Of a stretch of DNA of 64,000 nt, positions 1 to 12,133 are shown piece after piece. The number at the start of each line of letters is the position of its first letter. Position 1 is the stretch's first letter. Source of the DNA: an uncultured Streptomyces sp. (lineage in GTDB: Bacteria > Actinomycetota > Actinomycetes > Streptomycetales > Streptomycetaceae); assembly GCF_947488945.1 (NCBI RefSeq), contig NZ_CANLBS010000007.1, positions 248,001 to 312,000 of the forward strand. Reading direction: 5' to 3'. The position numbers were made by a program, and so were the translations under genes. The notes beneath the pieces were generated by a model, which was not told where the DNA came from, ran no database searches, and saw nothing but the letters and a program-made list of their open reading frames with translations.

Positions 1-753
1 GGTGAAGAACTCGATCTGGTTGTCGGTGAAGTTCTCCCACTCGGTGTACGTGCGCCAGCTCCGGCCGGCCTTCTCCAGCCGCTCCGCGTACGTCCCCCAG
101 CCGTAGCCCGGGTGGCTCGCCTCGTCGTACGCGTCGTTGCCGACGGCCCGGTCGCCGTCCGTCTCGAACCCGGTCTTCCCGCTCCACAGGTGGTTGCGGT
201 TGGGGCTGGTGGAGGTGTGCACGGAGGAGTGGTAGGCGTCGCAGACGGTGAAGGTGTCCGCCAGCTCGTAGTGCAGCGGCAGGTCCTGGCGGTCGTAGTG
301 GGCCATCGTCGCGGCGGTCTTCGCGGTGACCCAGCCGTTCATCCAGCCGTCGGCCCAGGCGGTCGCCCCGCCGTTCCAGGAGTGGTCGAGGGCGCCGATG
401 TACTGAAGCTGCTTCGCCTGCGCCTCGGCCGCCCCACGCACCCCGAACGGCAGCACGGTGGTGCCGGCGGGTCCGGGCTGCTCGAACACGCTCCGGCCGG
501 AGGGGAGTTCGACGGCGTTGCGGTCGCCGAACCCGCGCACCCCGCGCAGGGCACCGAAGTAGTGGTCGAACGAACGGTTCTCCTGCATCAGGACGACCAC
601 GTGCCGGATGTCGTGCAGCCCGCCCCCGGGCCGCACCGGCGTCGCGGCCATCGCGGCGTGCAGCGACGGTGGGAGGAACGACCCGGCGGCCGCGGCGCCG
701 AGCGCCCCGCCCCCGAGTGCGAAGAGCCGCCGGCGTGACATGTTCGTGGTCAA
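1..753 (-). CDS. Phosphocholine-specific phospholipase C, 3' end beyond window
   Basis: The N-terminal ~250 residues of a secreted phospholipase C of the alkaline-phosphatase superfamily; the gene runs off the left edge. The N-terminus carries a twin-arginine signal (SRRRLFALGGG) followed by an Ala/Gly-rich hydrophobic stretch, so export through Tat is expected. The family metal-site motif HVVVLMQENRSFDHYFG follows about 30 residues later. These enzymes cleave phosphatidylcholine or sphingomyelin outside the cell and are often involved in phosphate scavenging. I chose the TTG at 753 because GGGAGG lies 5 bases upstream; the ATG at 741 is in frame but sits 17 bases from that ribosome site. The family is clear; the substrate is inferred. 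Confidence 0.85.
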   Translation of the reverse strand, partial: MTTNMSRRRLFALGGGALGAAAAGSFLPPSLHAAMAATPVRPGGGLHDIRHVVVLMQENRSFDHYFGALRGVRGFGDRNAVELPSGRSVFEQPGPAGTTVLPFGVRGAAEAQAKQLQYIGALDHSWNGGATAWADGWMNGWVTAKTAATMAHYDRQDLPLHYELADTFTVCDAYHSSVHTSTSPNRNHLWSGKTGFETDGDRAVGNDAYDEASHPGYGWGTYAERLEKAGRSWRTYTEWENFTDNQIEFFT

Positions 754-897
754 GTGAGCCTCCCGGTTCCGTGCGTACGCCGGGGAAGCTACGCAGTACG
801 GATGGCCGAGGAAAGACCGCGGCGCGGCCCGCCGGTGAACGTCGGACGCGCGGGGGCGCGTCCCGCGCGGCGCGCCCGCGCCGACGGCGGCCCCGGG

Positions 898-2157
898 TCA
901 CACCCCGATCAGGTGCAGCGACCCCCAGAGCGCCACCGTGGAGACGGCGAGGGTGGCGGGCACGGTGAGGATGCCGAGGCGGGTGAAGTGGCCGAGGTCG
1001 GGGGTGACGTCGTGGGCGTGCAGGATGCGGCGCCACAGGAGGGTCGCCAGGGAGCCGACGTAGGTGAGGTTGGGGCCGAGGTTCACGCCGATCAGCGCGG
1101 CGAGCAGAGGTCCGGGGCCTGCCGCCGCGACGACCGGGAGCAGGGCCAGGATCGCCGGCAGGTTGTTGATGAGGTTGGCGAGCAGCGCCGCCACTCCGGC
1201 GACGGCGAGCAGCGCCGGCAGCGAGGAACCGTCGGGCAGCACCTCGCCGATGCCGGTGCCCAGCCCGTGGTCCACCACCGCCTGCACCACCACGCCCAGC
1301 GCCAGCACGAAGAGGCAGAACGGCAGGTTGGCCGAGCGCACCAGGCCCGCCGGGGTGGTCTCCCGACGCCGCAGCGCGCGTACGGCGAGGACCGCCGCTC
1401 CGGCGAGCGCCGCCCAGAGGGGTTCGGCGCCGGCGAACGAGGTGACGACGAATCCGGCCAGGGTCAGCGCCAGCACCACCAGGGTGAAGACCGGGACCGC
1501 CGGCCGCTCGTCGGTCTCCTCCGGGGCGCGCGCCCCGGCCGCGAGGTCGTCGGCGAAGACGCGGCGGAAGACGACGTACTCCACCAGGATCGCGGCCAGC
1601 CAGGGCAGCGTCATCAGCGCGGCGAACCGGGTGAACGACAGGCCGCTGGCGGTGAACGCCAGCAGGTTGGTCAGGTTGGAGACGGGCAGCAGCAGCGACG
1701 CGGAGTTGGCCAGGTGCGCGCAGGCGTAGAGGTACGGGCGGGGGCGCGCGCCGACGCGGGCGGCGGTGGCGAAGACCACCGGGGTCAGCAGCACCACCGT
1801 GGCGTCCAGCGAGAGGACCGCGGTGATCAGTGCGGCGACGACGAAGACCCCGCCGAGCAGCGGCTGGGTCCGCCCGCCGCAGAGCCGGCCCACCAGGTCG
1901 CCGGCGGCGGCGAACAGGCCGTCGTCGGCGCAGAGCTGGGCCAGCGCGAGGATGGCGGCGAGGAAGCCGACCACCGGCAGCAGGCTGCGGATCTGTTCCC
2001 ACGCCTCGGTCGGCGGCACCGCCCCGACGAGGACGACGAGGGCCGCGGCGGGCACCGCGAGCACCGCCTCGGGCAGACCGCGGGGGCGTACCACGGCGAA
2101 GGCCAGGACCGCGAGGAGCAGCGCCACGGAGAGGATCGCGGGCAGGACGGTGTTCAG
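898..2157 (-). CDS. ArsB/SLC13-type anion or sodium permease
   Basis: A 419-residue integral membrane protein of the ion-transporter superfamily that includes ArsB, NhaD and SLC13 carriers. It has about eleven hydrophobic segments and two internally related halves, each with a re-entrant-type stretch (NSASLLLPVSNLTNLLAF near the middle and NLINNLPAILALLPV near the end), as expected for this fold. A short polar loop (about residues 210-225) separates the halves. The cargo cannot be told from sequence; no arsenic genes are nearby. No in-frame ATG or GTG starts the membrane part. The best start is CTG at 2157 with GGAG 6 bases upstream, which gives a protein beginning NTVLPAIL. The long upstream extension in this frame is low-complexity and unlikely to be translated. 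Confidence 0.8.
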   Translation of the reverse strand: MNTVLPAILSVALLLAVLAFAVVRPRGLPEAVLAVPAAALVVLVGAVPPTEAWEQIRSLLPVVGFLAAILALAQLCADDGLFAAAGDLVGRLCGGRTQPLLGGVFVVAALITAVLSLDATVVLLTPVVFATAARVGARPRPYLYACAHLANSASLLLPVSNLTNLLAFTASGLSFTRFAALMTLPWLAAILVEYVVFRRVFADDLAAGARAPEETDERPAVPVFTLVVLALTLAGFVVTSFAGAEPLWAALAGAAVLAVRALRRRETTPAGLVRSANLPFCLFVLALGVVVQAVVDHGLGTGIGEVLPDGSSLPALLAVAGVAALLANLINNLPAILALLPVVAAAGPGPLLAALIGVNLGPNLTYVGSLATLLWRRILHAHDVTPDLGHFTRLGILTVPATLAVSTVALWGSLHLIGV

Positions 2158-2247
2158 CGGGGGCTCCGGAGCGGCGGGCCGCCTCGGGGACGGCCGGAGA
2201 GGAGACGGAAGGGGGACGGGAAGGGGGACGCGGCCGGGCGACGGGCC

Positions 2248-2289
2248 GACGAAGGGGCGGCACCCCCGGTGGGAGTGCCGCCCCTCGTC
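2248..2289 (-). terminator. Rho-independent-type terminator after gatB
   Basis: Arms around 2248-2263 and 2275-2289 (left arm aggggcggcac, right arm gtgccgcccct) form a very GC-rich stem of about 15 pairs with one bulged base and an 11-base loop. It lies about 90 bases downstream of the gatB stop codon and just inside the region upstream of the permease, so it probably ends the gatCAB transcript. There is no T tract, which is normal for Streptomyces terminators. Confidence 0.65.
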
Positions 2290-2378
2290 CGTGTACGGCC
2301 GGACCGGCCGTGCGTGCGCCCGGCATGCGACGCCGCGCGTGCGAAGTCGTGCGCACGGCCGGCCGGGCGCGGGCCGGA

Positions 2379-3887
2379 TCAGCCCTCGACGCCGAGCTTC
2401 TCCAGGATCAGCTCGCGCACCCGGGCCGCGTCCGCCTGTCCGCGGGTGGCCTTCATGACCGCGCCGACGAGCGCGCCGGCCGCCGCCACCTTGCCGCCGC
2501 GGATCTTGTCCGCGACGGCCGCGTTGGCGGCGATGGCCTCGTCCACGGCCGTGGACAGCGCGCCCTCGTCCGAGACGACCTTCAGGCCGCGCTTCTCCAC
2601 GACGGTGTCCGGGTCGCCCTCGCCCGCGAGGACGCCCTCGATGACCTGGCGGGCCAGCTTGTCGTTGAGGTCGCCGGACGCGACGAGCTCCGTCACCCGG
2701 GCGACCTGCGCCGGAGTGATGGGCAGTTCGTCGAGGCCGCGGCCCGTTTCGTTGGCGTTGCGGGCCAGCTCGCCCATCCACCACTTGCGGGCCTGGTCGG
2801 ACGGGGCGCCCGCCTCGGTGGTGGCGACGATCAGGTCGACCGCGCCCGCGTTGAGGATCGACTGCATGTCGAACTCGGAGACGCCCCACTCCTCGCGGAG
2901 CCGGTTGCGGCGCACCCGGGGCAGCTCGGGCAGCCCCTCACGGAGCTCCTCGACCCACGCGCGGGACGGGGCGACCGGGACGAGGTCCGGCTCCGGGAAG
3001 TAGCGGTAGTCCTCGGCGTTGTCCTTGATCCGGCCGGACGTGGTGGAGCCGTCTTCCTCGTGGAAGTGCCGGGTCTCCTGCACGATCGTTCCGCCGGAGG
3101 AGAGCACCGCGGCGTGCCGCTGGATCTCGAAGCGGGCGGCCCGCTCGACGGACCGCAGGGAGTTGACGTTCTTCGTCTCCGAACGCGTGCCGAGCGGCTC
3201 GGTGCCGTTGGGGCGCAGCGACAGGTTGACGTCGCAGCGCATCTGGCCCATCTCCATCCGGGCCTCGGAGACGCCGAGCGCCTTGATCAGCTCGCGCAGC
3301 TCGGCGACGTACGCCTTGGCGACCTCCGGGGCGCGGGCGCCCGCTCCCTCGATCGGCTTGGTGACGATCTCGATGAGCGGGATGCCGGCCCGGTTGTAGT
3401 CCAGCAGCGAGTGGGACGCGCCGTGGATGCGGCCGGTGGCACCGCCGACGTGCGTCGACTTGCCGGTGTCCTCCTCCATGTGGGCGCGCTCGATCTGCAC
3501 GCGGAAGACCTCGCCGTCCTCCAGCTGGACGTCCAGGTAGCCGTTGAAGGCGATCGGCTCGTCGTACTGGGAGGTCTGGAAGTTCTTCGGCATGTCCGGA
3601 TAGAAGTAGTTCTTCCGGGCGAAGCGGCACCACTCGGCGATCTCGCAGTTCAGCGCGAGACCGATCTTGATGGCGGACTCGACGCCGATCTCGTTGACCA
3701 CCGGCAGCGCGCCCGGCAGCCCCAGGCAGACCGGGCAGGTCTGCGAGTTGGCGTCCTGCTTCAGCTCCGTGGAGCAGCCGCAGAACATCTTCGTCTTGGT
3801 GCCGAGCTCGACATGGACTTCGAGGCCCATGACGGGGTCGTACGCCGCGAGAGCGTCCTCGTACGACACCAGGTCAATGACAGTCAC
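2379..3887 (-). CDS. gatB: Asp-tRNA(Asn)/Glu-tRNA(Gln) amidotransferase subunit B
   Basis: Kinase/tRNA-binding subunit of the GatCAB complex, which converts misacylated Glu-tRNA(Gln) (and Asp-tRNA(Asn)) into Gln-tRNA(Gln) (Asn-tRNA(Asn)) in the cytoplasm. The 502-residue length is normal. It opens with the family signature [18 protein letters not shown], whose cysteines with the later CPVCLGLPG form the zinc site; the cradle domain is followed by a C-terminal helical/YqeY-like tail ending RELILEKLG. It is the last gene of a minus-strand run gatC, gatA, small membrane protein, gatB. The 17-base gap from the small gene suggests one transcript. Confidence 0.97.
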   Translation of the reverse strand: MTVIDLVSYEDALAAYDPVMGLEVHVELGTKTKMFCGCSTELKQDANSQTCPVCLGLPGALPVVNEIGVESAIKIGLALNCEIAEWCRFARKNYFYPDMPKNFQTSQYDEPIAFNGYLDVQLEDGEVFRVQIERAHMEEDTGKSTHVGGATGRIHGASHSLLDYNRAGIPLIEIVTKPIEGAGARAPEVAKAYVAELRELIKALGVSEARMEMGQMRCDVNLSLRPNGTEPLGTRSETKNVNSLRSVERAARFEIQRHAAVLSSGGTIVQETRHFHEEDGSTTSGRIKDNAEDYRYFPEPDLVPVAPSRAWVEELREGLPELPRVRRNRLREEWGVSEFDMQSILNAGAVDLIVATTEAGAPSDQARKWWMGELARNANETGRGLDELPITPAQVARVTELVASGDLNDKLARQVIEGVLAGEGDPDTVVEKRGLKVVSDEGALSTAVDEAIAANAAVADKIRGGKVAAAGALVGAVMKATRGQADAARVRELILEKLGVEG

Positions 3888-3903
3888 GGTGAAACTTTCC
3901 CTC

Positions 3904-4146
3904 TCAGCCCAGCAGGACGTCGTCGTCGCCGAGACGCTTCAGTTCGCGGTACAGGATCGCGAGGCCGGTGACGATGGCGGCGGCGGACACGGCGGCGTCG
4001 ACGAGCCGGAGCACGTCGTTGTCGTTGCGCGCGAGCTTCGCCTGCTTGGCGACGCTGAGGGCACCGAAGGCGGTGCTGCCCAGCGACACGTACAGCCCGG
4101 TCTTGGACTTCTTGAAGTTCTGAGCCTTCTTGGCCATGGCACTCAC
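3904..4146 (-). CDS. Small membrane protein embedded in the gat operon
   Basis: An 80-residue (GTG start) or 77-residue (ATG at 4137) protein of unknown function. The N-terminus is basic ([15 protein letters not shown]), then there are two weakly hydrophobic helices ([20 protein letters not shown] and [16 protein letters not shown]) and an acidic end (GDDDVLLG). The GTG at 4146 overlaps the gatA stop as GTGA, and GGAGG lies 10 bases upstream, so translational coupling to gatA is likely; the ATG sits further from that site. Its place between gatA and gatB, as I recall, is conserved in Streptomyces, but no role in tRNA amidation is established. Confidence 0.75.
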   Translation of the reverse strand: MSAMAKKAQNFKKSKTGLYVSLGSTAFGALSVAKQAKLARNDNDVLRLVDAAVSAAAIVTGLAILYRELKRLGDDDVLLG

Positions 4147-5645
4147 AGCGACGGAGCCTCCTCGAGCAGCGGGTGCCCCCACTGTTCCACGAACGCGGCC
4201 TCGACGGCGGCACCGACCTTGTAGAGCCGGTCGTCCTTCATGGCGGGGGCGATGATCTGCAGCCCGACCGGCAGGCCGTCCTCCGGGGCCAGGCCGCAGG
4301 GGAGCGACATGGCGGAGTTGCCCGCGAGGTTGGTCGGGATGGTGCACAGGTCCGCGAGGTACATCGCCATCGGGTCGTCGGCGCGCTCGCCGATCGGGAA
4401 GGCGGTGGTCGGCGTGGTCGGCGAGACGATGACGTCCACCTGCTCGAACGCCTTCTCGAAGTCCTGCGTGATCAGGGTGCGGACCTTCTGGGCCGAGCCG
4501 TAGTACGCGTCGTAGTAGCCGGAGCTCAGGGCGTACGTGCCGAGGATGATGCGGCGCTTGACCTCGTCGCCGAAGCCGGCCTCGCGGGTGAGCGCGGTGA
4601 CGTCCTCGGCTGACTTCGTGCCGTCGTCGCCGACCCGCAGGCCGTAGCGCATGGCGTCGAAGCGGGCCAGGTTGGAGGAGCACTCGGACGGCGCGATCAG
4701 GTAGTACGCCGAAAGGGCGAGGTCGAAGGACGGGCAGTCCAGCTCGACGATCGTGGCGCCGAGCGACTTCAGCAGCTCGACCGACTCGTTGAAGCGCTGG
4801 ACGACGCCGGCCTGGTAGCCCTCGCCGGAGAACTGCTTCACGACACCGACCCGCATGCCCTCGACGGAGCCGTTGCGTGCCGCCTCGACGACCGGCGGGA
4901 CCGGGGCGTCGATCGAGGTGGAGTCCATCACGTCGTGACCGGCGATGGCCTCGTGCAGCAGCGCCGCGTCCAGGACCGTGCGGGCACAGGGGCCGCCCTG
5001 GTCGAGGGAGGACGAGAAGGCCACCATGCCGTAGCGGGAGACGCCGCCGTAGGTCGGCTTGACGCCGACGGTGCCGGTGACGGCGGCGGGCTGGCGGATG
5101 GAGCCGCCGGTGTCCGTGCCGATGGCGAGCGGCGCCTGGTACGAGGCGAGCGCGGCCGAGGAGCCGCCGCCGGAGCCGCCGGGGATGCGGGTGAGGTCCC
5201 ACGGGTTGCCGGTCGGGCCGTAGGCGCTGTTCTCGGTGGAGGACCCCATGGCGAACTCGTCCATGTTGGTCTTGCCGAGGATGACGACGTCGGCGTCGCG
5301 CAGCCTGCGGGTGAGCGTCGCGTCGTACGGCGGCACCCAGCCCTCGAGCATCTTCGAACCGACGGTGGTCGGCATGTCCTTGGTGGTGAAGATGTCCTTC
5401 AGCGCCAGCGGTACGCCGGCCAGCGGGCCGAGCTTCTCGCCGGCCTCCCGCTTGGCGTCGACGGCGCGGGCCTGGGCGAGAGCGCCCTCGCGGTCGACGT
5501 GCAGGAAGGCGTGGACCTTCTCGTCGACGGCGTCGATCCGGGCCAGGTGGGCCTCGGTGACCTGGACGGCGGTGAGCTCGCCGGAGGCGATCTTCGCGGC
5601 CGTCTCGGCGGCGGTGAGCCTGATGATGGTGCTGTGGTCCGTCAT
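4143..5645 (-). CDS. gatA: Asp-tRNA(Asn)/Glu-tRNA(Gln) amidotransferase subunit A
   Basis: Glutaminase subunit of GatCAB, an amidase-signature enzyme that releases ammonia from glutamine (or asparagine) for transfer to the misacylated tRNA. At 500 residues it is full length. The amidase signature is intact: the catalytic Lys in ALKDIF (residues ~79-84), the cis-Ser region [12 protein letters not shown] (~152-163) and the nucleophile Ser in [12 protein letters not shown] (~171-182). It lies 5 bases downstream of gatC and overlaps the next small gene by 4 bases. Streptomyces lacks glutaminyl-tRNA synthetase, so this gene is expected to be essential. Confidence 0.97.
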   Translation of the reverse strand: MTDHSTIIRLTAAETAAKIASGELTAVQVTEAHLARIDAVDEKVHAFLHVDREGALAQARAVDAKREAGEKLGPLAGVPLALKDIFTTKDMPTTVGSKMLEGWVPPYDATLTRRLRDADVVILGKTNMDEFAMGSSTENSAYGPTGNPWDLTRIPGGSGGGSSAALASYQAPLAIGTDTGGSIRQPAAVTGTVGVKPTYGGVSRYGMVAFSSSLDQGGPCARTVLDAALLHEAIAGHDVMDSTSIDAPVPPVVEAARNGSVEGMRVGVVKQFSGEGYQAGVVQRFNESVELLKSLGATIVELDCPSFDLALSAYYLIAPSECSSNLARFDAMRYGLRVGDDGTKSAEDVTALTREAGFGDEVKRRIILGTYALSSGYYDAYYGSAQKVRTLITQDFEKAFEQVDVIVSPTTPTTAFPIGERADDPMAMYLADLCTIPTNLAGNSAMSLPCGLAPEDGLPVGLQIIAPAMKDDRLYKVGAAVEAAFVEQWGHPLLEEAPSL

Positions 5646-5650
5646 GGCTG

Positions 5651-5947
5651 TTAGTCCTCCCCCAGGATCTGCGGCACCTTGAAACGCTGCTGCTCCTGGG
5701 CAGGGGCGCCGGAGAGCGCCTGCTCGGGGGTGAGCGACGGACGGACCTCGTCCGCGCGCATGACGTTGGTCAGCGGCAGCGGGTGGGAGGTCGGCGGGAC
5801 GTCTTGGTCGGCGACCTCGGAGACGCGGGCGACCGCGCCGATGATGTCGTCGAGCTGACCGGCGAAGTGATCGAGCTCTTCGCCCTTCAGCTCCAGACGC
5901 GCCAGCCGGGCGAGGTGGGCGACCTCCTCGCGCGTGATGCCAGGCAT
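5651..5947 (-). CDS. gatC: Asp-tRNA(Asn)/Glu-tRNA(Gln) amidotransferase subunit C
   Basis: The 98-residue belt subunit that wraps around GatA and GatB and stabilises the amidotransferase. The family start [17 protein letters not shown] is present, as is the C-terminal segment with [15 protein letters not shown] that contacts both partners. It is the first gene of the gat operon. AGGA lies 8 bases before the ATG. Confidence 0.95.
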   Translation of the reverse strand: MPGITREEVAHLARLARLELKGEELDHFAGQLDDIIGAVARVSEVADQDVPPTSHPLPLTNVMRADEVRPSLTPEQALSGAPAQEQQRFKVPQILGED

Positions 5948-6107
5948 GCAGCGATCCTCAGGGGTTGGTGTGTGGTTTTGGCCCCAATCCTATGGGGTCC
6001 GCCGCCACCGCCACCGCCACCCGGCCTTTCGCCCCTCCCGGACCGCGCGCGGGGCCGCGGGGGCTGCGCGCGGCCCCCTGGGCGGCCGGCCGGCGGCCGG
6101 GGCGGAT
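5948..6107. promoter_or_regulatory. Probable promoter region of the gat operon
   Basis: This 160-base gap separates the rmdB stop from the gatC start, both on the minus strand. On the minus strand a TAGGAT -10-like hexamer lies at 5992-5987, about 40 bases before the gatC ATG; the -35 position is not a good match. A short (GCCACC)n microsatellite occupies about 6003-6020. Confidence 0.35.
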
Positions 6108-8249
6108 TCAGCCCGTCGGCGGACCCGAGTTGACCGTGCGGCCGGAGGGCCGCTGCTCCAGCTCGGCCGCCCCCGCCGCCGCGGCGGCCTCGAGTTCGGC
6201 GGGCCGCCGCCAGCCGTGCTCGCCGCGCGCCAGCAGCCAGGCGGTGGTCTCCTGCGGCGGCATCGCGGCGGCGACCAGCCAGCCCTGGACCGCGTCGCAG
6301 CGCAGGTCGCGCAGCCGCTCCCAGGTCTCGTCGTCCTCCACGCCCTCGGCGACGACCAGCAGCCCGAGCGAGTGCGCCAGGTCGATGGTGCAGCGCACGA
6401 TCTCGGCGTCCTCGTGGTCGACCGCCAGCCGGGCCACGAACGAGCGGTCGATCTTCAGCTCGCTCACCGGCAGCCGGCGCAGGTGGACCAGGGAGGAGTA
6501 GCCGGTGCCGAAGTCGTCCAGGGACATCTTCACGCCGTGCCCGGTCAGCCCGGCCAGGGTGTCGGCGGCGCGCTGCGGGTCCTCCAGCAGCACGTGCTCC
6601 GTTATCTCCAGCTGGAGCGAGCCGGGCGGCACACCGTGCCGGGCCAGCCGGGCGGCGACGCCGCCCGCGAAGCCGGGGGTGTGCACGTCCCGCGGCGAGA
6701 CGTTCACCGCGACGGGCACGAACAGGCCCTGCGCCCGCCACCGGGCGACCTGCGCCAGCGCGGTCTCCAGGACGTACTCGGTGAGGTGCGGCATCAGGCC
6801 CGAGGACTCGGCGATGGCGATGAACTCGTCCGGGGGGACCCGGCCGCGCTCCGGGTGCACCCAGCGCACCAGGGCCTCCAGGCCGGCCACCTGGCCGTCG
6901 AAGCGGACCTTCGGCTGGTAGTGCAGCTCGACCTCGCCGGCGTCCAGGGCCCGGCGCAGGTCGCCGAGCAGGCCGAGCCGGTCCGGGGTGTTGCTGTCGC
7001 GCTTCGACTCGTACACCTCGACGCCGCTGCGGTCCCGCTTCGCCTGGTACATCGCCACGTCCGCGCGGCGCAGCAGCCCTTCGGCGTCCACCGCGTGCTC
7101 GGGGTGGACCGCGACGCCGGCGCTGGCCTCCAGCACCAGGGTCAGGCCGTCCAGGTCGAGCGGCGAGGACAGCTCGGCGACGAGCTGCCGGGCCACCCGC
7201 TTGGCGCTGGTGATGGAGTCGGTGTGGGGCAGCAGGACGGCGAACTCGTCGCCGCCGAGCCGCGCCGCCTCCGCTCCCCGGGGCAGGGCGAGTCTGAGCC
7301 GGTCCGCTATCTGGAGCAGCAGCCGGTCGCCCGCCAGGTGTCCGAGCGTGTCGTTGACGGCCCGGAAGCGGTCGAGGTCGATCAGGACCAGGGCGGTACG
7401 CGCCCCGAGCGGCTCCGCCTCCTCCAGGGTGGCCCAGGTGCGCTCCAGCAGCCACTGCCGGTTGGGCAGCCCGGTCAACGGGTCCCGGAGCTGCTCCTCG
7501 GCGCGGGCGCGGGCGATCCACAGGGTGGAGTCCAGGGCGATGAGCGGGATGGCGAACAGCGGCAGCAGTATCGGCATGGCCATGGCCACCACGCAGATCA
7601 GCGGGGCGATGCCGAGCAGGGCGACCGCCACCAGGCCCTGGCGCAGCAGCGCGGTGCGGGCGATGGTCGGCAGCCCGCCGCCCTGGGGGGCGCGGGCGTA
7701 CCAGAGCAGCACACGGGTGACGAGGAGGTAGGTGGCGCCCGAGAGCAGGACGGGCGGCAGCGCGCCGACGCCCCAGTGCAGCGGCTGCCAGGGGGTCTCG
7801 ACGGTCGGCACCACGCCGAACCCGGCCAGCACCAGGGCCGCCGCGCCGAGGCCGAGGATGTCCACGGCGCCGTGCAGCACCCCCTGCCACCAGCGGTGCC
7901 GGCGGGCGACGCCGACCAGCACCACGACGATCATGCTGACCAGTCCGGCGGGCACCCAGCCGTGCAGCAGGAGCACGGCGAGGGTGAGGGCGGCCCCGGA
8001 GCCGGTGCCACCCCACCAGCGGTCGCGGCCGAGCGCGACCAGGTGGCCGACGACGATGCCGGTGAGCAGGGCGAGGGACCAGCCGGAGGTGCCGTCGGGG
8101 AAGAGGGCGCGGCCGCCGGCCAGAGCGGTGCAGAAGCCCACCACGAGTTGCCCGACGGCGAACAGCACCACGAGCGCGGCCACGGGCGACGTGCGGCCGA
8201 CGAAACCCTGCAGCCGCGACACCGGGGCGGTGCTCTCGGTCGGTTTCAT
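6108..8249 (-). CDS. rmdB: Membrane GGDEF-EAL cyclic-di-GMP protein (RmdB-like)
   Basis: A 713-residue inner-membrane c-di-GMP enzyme. The first ~260 residues contain roughly eight to ten hydrophobic segments. A GGDEF domain follows with an intact active site (RLGGDEFAVLLP near residue 335), then an EAL domain with its catalytic set: LEALVRW, NVSPRDV, EITEH, DDFGTGYSSL, KIDRSFV, EGVEDDE and QGWLV. The phosphodiesterase half should therefore be active. The inhibitory I-site before GGDEF reads RGAE rather than RxxD, so product feedback on any cyclase activity may be weak. Architecture and position beside gatCAB and ligA match S. coelicolor RmdB (SCO5495, from memory), a phosphodiesterase affecting colony development. 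The ATG at 8249 is preferred over an upstream in-frame extension of 37 residues because the latter has no membrane or family character. Confidence 0.9.
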   Translation of the reverse strand: MKPTESTAPVSRLQGFVGRTSPVAALVVLFAVGQLVVGFCTALAGGRALFPDGTSGWSLALLTGIVVGHLVALGRDRWWGGTGSGAALTLAVLLLHGWVPAGLVSMIVVVLVGVARRHRWWQGVLHGAVDILGLGAAALVLAGFGVVPTVETPWQPLHWGVGALPPVLLSGATYLLVTRVLLWYARAPQGGGLPTIARTALLRQGLVAVALLGIAPLICVVAMAMPILLPLFAIPLIALDSTLWIARARAEEQLRDPLTGLPNRQWLLERTWATLEEAEPLGARTALVLIDLDRFRAVNDTLGHLAGDRLLLQIADRLRLALPRGAEAARLGGDEFAVLLPHTDSITSAKRVARQLVAELSSPLDLDGLTLVLEASAGVAVHPEHAVDAEGLLRRADVAMYQAKRDRSGVEVYESKRDSNTPDRLGLLGDLRRALDAGEVELHYQPKVRFDGQVAGLEALVRWVHPERGRVPPDEFIAIAESSGLMPHLTEYVLETALAQVARWRAQGLFVPVAVNVSPRDVHTPGFAGGVAARLARHGVPPGSLQLEITEHVLLEDPQRAADTLAGLTGHGVKMSLDDFGTGYSSLVHLRRLPVSELKIDRSFVARLAVDHEDAEIVRCTIDLAHSLGLLVVAEGVEDDETWERLRDLRCDAVQGWLVAAAMPPQETTAWLLARGEHGWRRPAELEAAAAAGAAELEQRPSGRTVNSGPPTG

Positions 8250-8660
8250 TCCGTCCCTCTCACAGCCTGCGGTGCCGATGTCACACGGCGGCCCCCGCTC
8301 CCATGCCACCGCGACCCAACTCCCACCACGCAGCCGTGCACGGCAGGCGCACCCCACCACCCTAGGCCGCCAACGGCCTCCAGGGGCAGCGCTCCGCAGG
8401 TCTTGCCCGAATGCGGACCGACTGCCCGTCAGGTTCGGCCGTGCGCCGGACGGGTGCTTCCGATCGGCCGGACGGGCGGTCCGACCTCCTGTTCGACGGG
8501 TTCTTCCCCACGGCGGAACGCGCCATTCCCGGGCCGGGTCTCGATGGGGTCTCGGATCCTCCGGCCCTCCGCGTGTCCCGCCGACCTGCCCCGCCCCGCC
8601 CTGCTCCGCCCGGCGCCGATTCCCGGCTCCCGCCCGCTCCCCCCGCCGTTCCCCCGCCGC
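8250..8660. other. Intergenic region between ligA and rmdB
   Basis: About 410 bases with no gene I can support. It must contain the ligA 3' end signal and the rmdB promoter, but no clear -10/-35 pair or strong perfect hairpin stood out. Several GC-rich imperfect inverted repeats occur around 8430-8500. Confidence 0.4.
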
Positions 8661-11012
<2,352 letters not shown>

Positions 11013-12038
11013 TCACTCAGGGTTGTCCGCGAGCGACCTCGCGGCCCGGGCGCAGTGGGCCAGTGCCGCACGGGCGTACGCGGGCGAGGCGCCCGCGAGG
11101 CCGCACGACGGGGTGATGACGACGGACTCGGCGAGAGTCCCCGGATCCAGCCCCAGCCTGCTCCACAGCGTCCTGACACCCATGACGCTACCGCCCGGGT
11201 CCGACAATGCGCCCGAGGCCGCGTCGGTGCCGGGCACCACGCCGAGGAAGAGGCCGGTGCCGGCTTCGACGGCCTCCCCGATCGCCTCCTCCTCACGCTC
11301 GGTGAGCAGCGAAAAGTCGAAGGAGATCGCGCCCGCCCCGGCGCGCCGCAACAGGGCGAACGGCACCTCGGGGGCGCAGGAGTGCACGACGGTCGGTCCT
11401 TCGCCGTTGGCGGCGAGCAGGTCGCGCAGGGCGTCCTCGACGATCTGGCGGTCCACGGCCCGGTAGGTGCGGTAGCCGCTGGCGGTCCTGATCCGGCCGA
11501 GCAGGACGGCGGTCAGCGAGGGCTCGTCGAGCTGGAGCACCACGTCGGCGCCCGGCACCCGGCGGCGGACCTCCGCGAGGTGGCCGCGCAGCCCCTCGGC
11601 GAGTGATCCGGCCAGGTCGCGGCAGGCGCCGGGGTCGCCGAGGACCGCCTCGCCGCGCGGGAGTTCGAGGGCGGCGGCGAGGGTCCAGGGGCCGACCGCC
11701 TGCACCTTCAGCGGGCCCGTGTAGCCCTGGGTGAACTCCTCCAGAGCATCGAGGTCCTCGCCCAGCCAGGAGCGGGCCCTGCGGGTGTCGCGGCCGGGCC
11801 GGTCACCGAGCCGCCAGCCGCTGGGCTCGACGTGTCCGTACATCTCGACGAGCAGCCCGACGGTCCGCCCGATCATGTCCGCGCCGGGACCCCGGGCCGG
11901 GAGTTCCGCCAGGTGGGGCATGCCCTGTCCGTCCGCGAAGGACCCGCTGACGGTCTTGGCCGCCTCCCGCGCGTCTCCACCCGGCATCGACCCGATTCCG
12001 GTGGCCGCCGTCCCGCTGAACCTGCTCTTCTCGCTCAC
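11013..12038 (-). CDS. Cobalamin-independent methionine synthase-like protein
   Basis: A 341-residue protein related to the C-terminal catalytic half of MetE (UROD/MetE-like TIM barrel). It has the start GTAATGIGSMPGGDAREAA, a conserved QAVGPWTLAAALELP stretch, the acidic strand VVLQLDEPSL and zinc-ligand candidates in VVHSCAPEVPF and VVITPSCGLAGAS. It is half the length of real MetE and lacks the N-terminal folate-binding repeat, so it may move methyl groups between other partners. The start is GTG. The Streptomyces homologue near ligA is usually annotated simply as methionine synthase; its true reaction is uncertain. Confidence 0.8.
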   Translation of the reverse strand: MSEKSRFSGTAATGIGSMPGGDAREAAKTVSGSFADGQGMPHLAELPARGPGADMIGRTVGLLVEMYGHVEPSGWRLGDRPGRDTRRARSWLGEDLDALEEFTQGYTGPLKVQAVGPWTLAAALELPRGEAVLGDPGACRDLAGSLAEGLRGHLAEVRRRVPGADVVLQLDEPSLTAVLLGRIRTASGYRTYRAVDRQIVEDALRDLLAANGEGPTVVHSCAPEVPFALLRRAGAGAISFDFSLLTEREEEAIGEAVEAGTGLFLGVVPGTDAASGALSDPGGSVMGVRTLWSRLGLDPGTLAESVVITPSCGLAGASPAYARAALAHCARAARSLADNPE

Positions 12039-12133
12039 GCGGGAAGCCTACGCACCCCGCGCGGCACTCCGGCCCATCGGTGCCCGGGGGCGCCGATGGG
12101 CCGGGGACGCAGGGACGGGCGGCGGGCGGAGTG

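Noticed and set aside
6003..6020. gccacc microsatellite upstream of gatC
   Set aside because: Short and common in this GC-rich background; no sign of a function.
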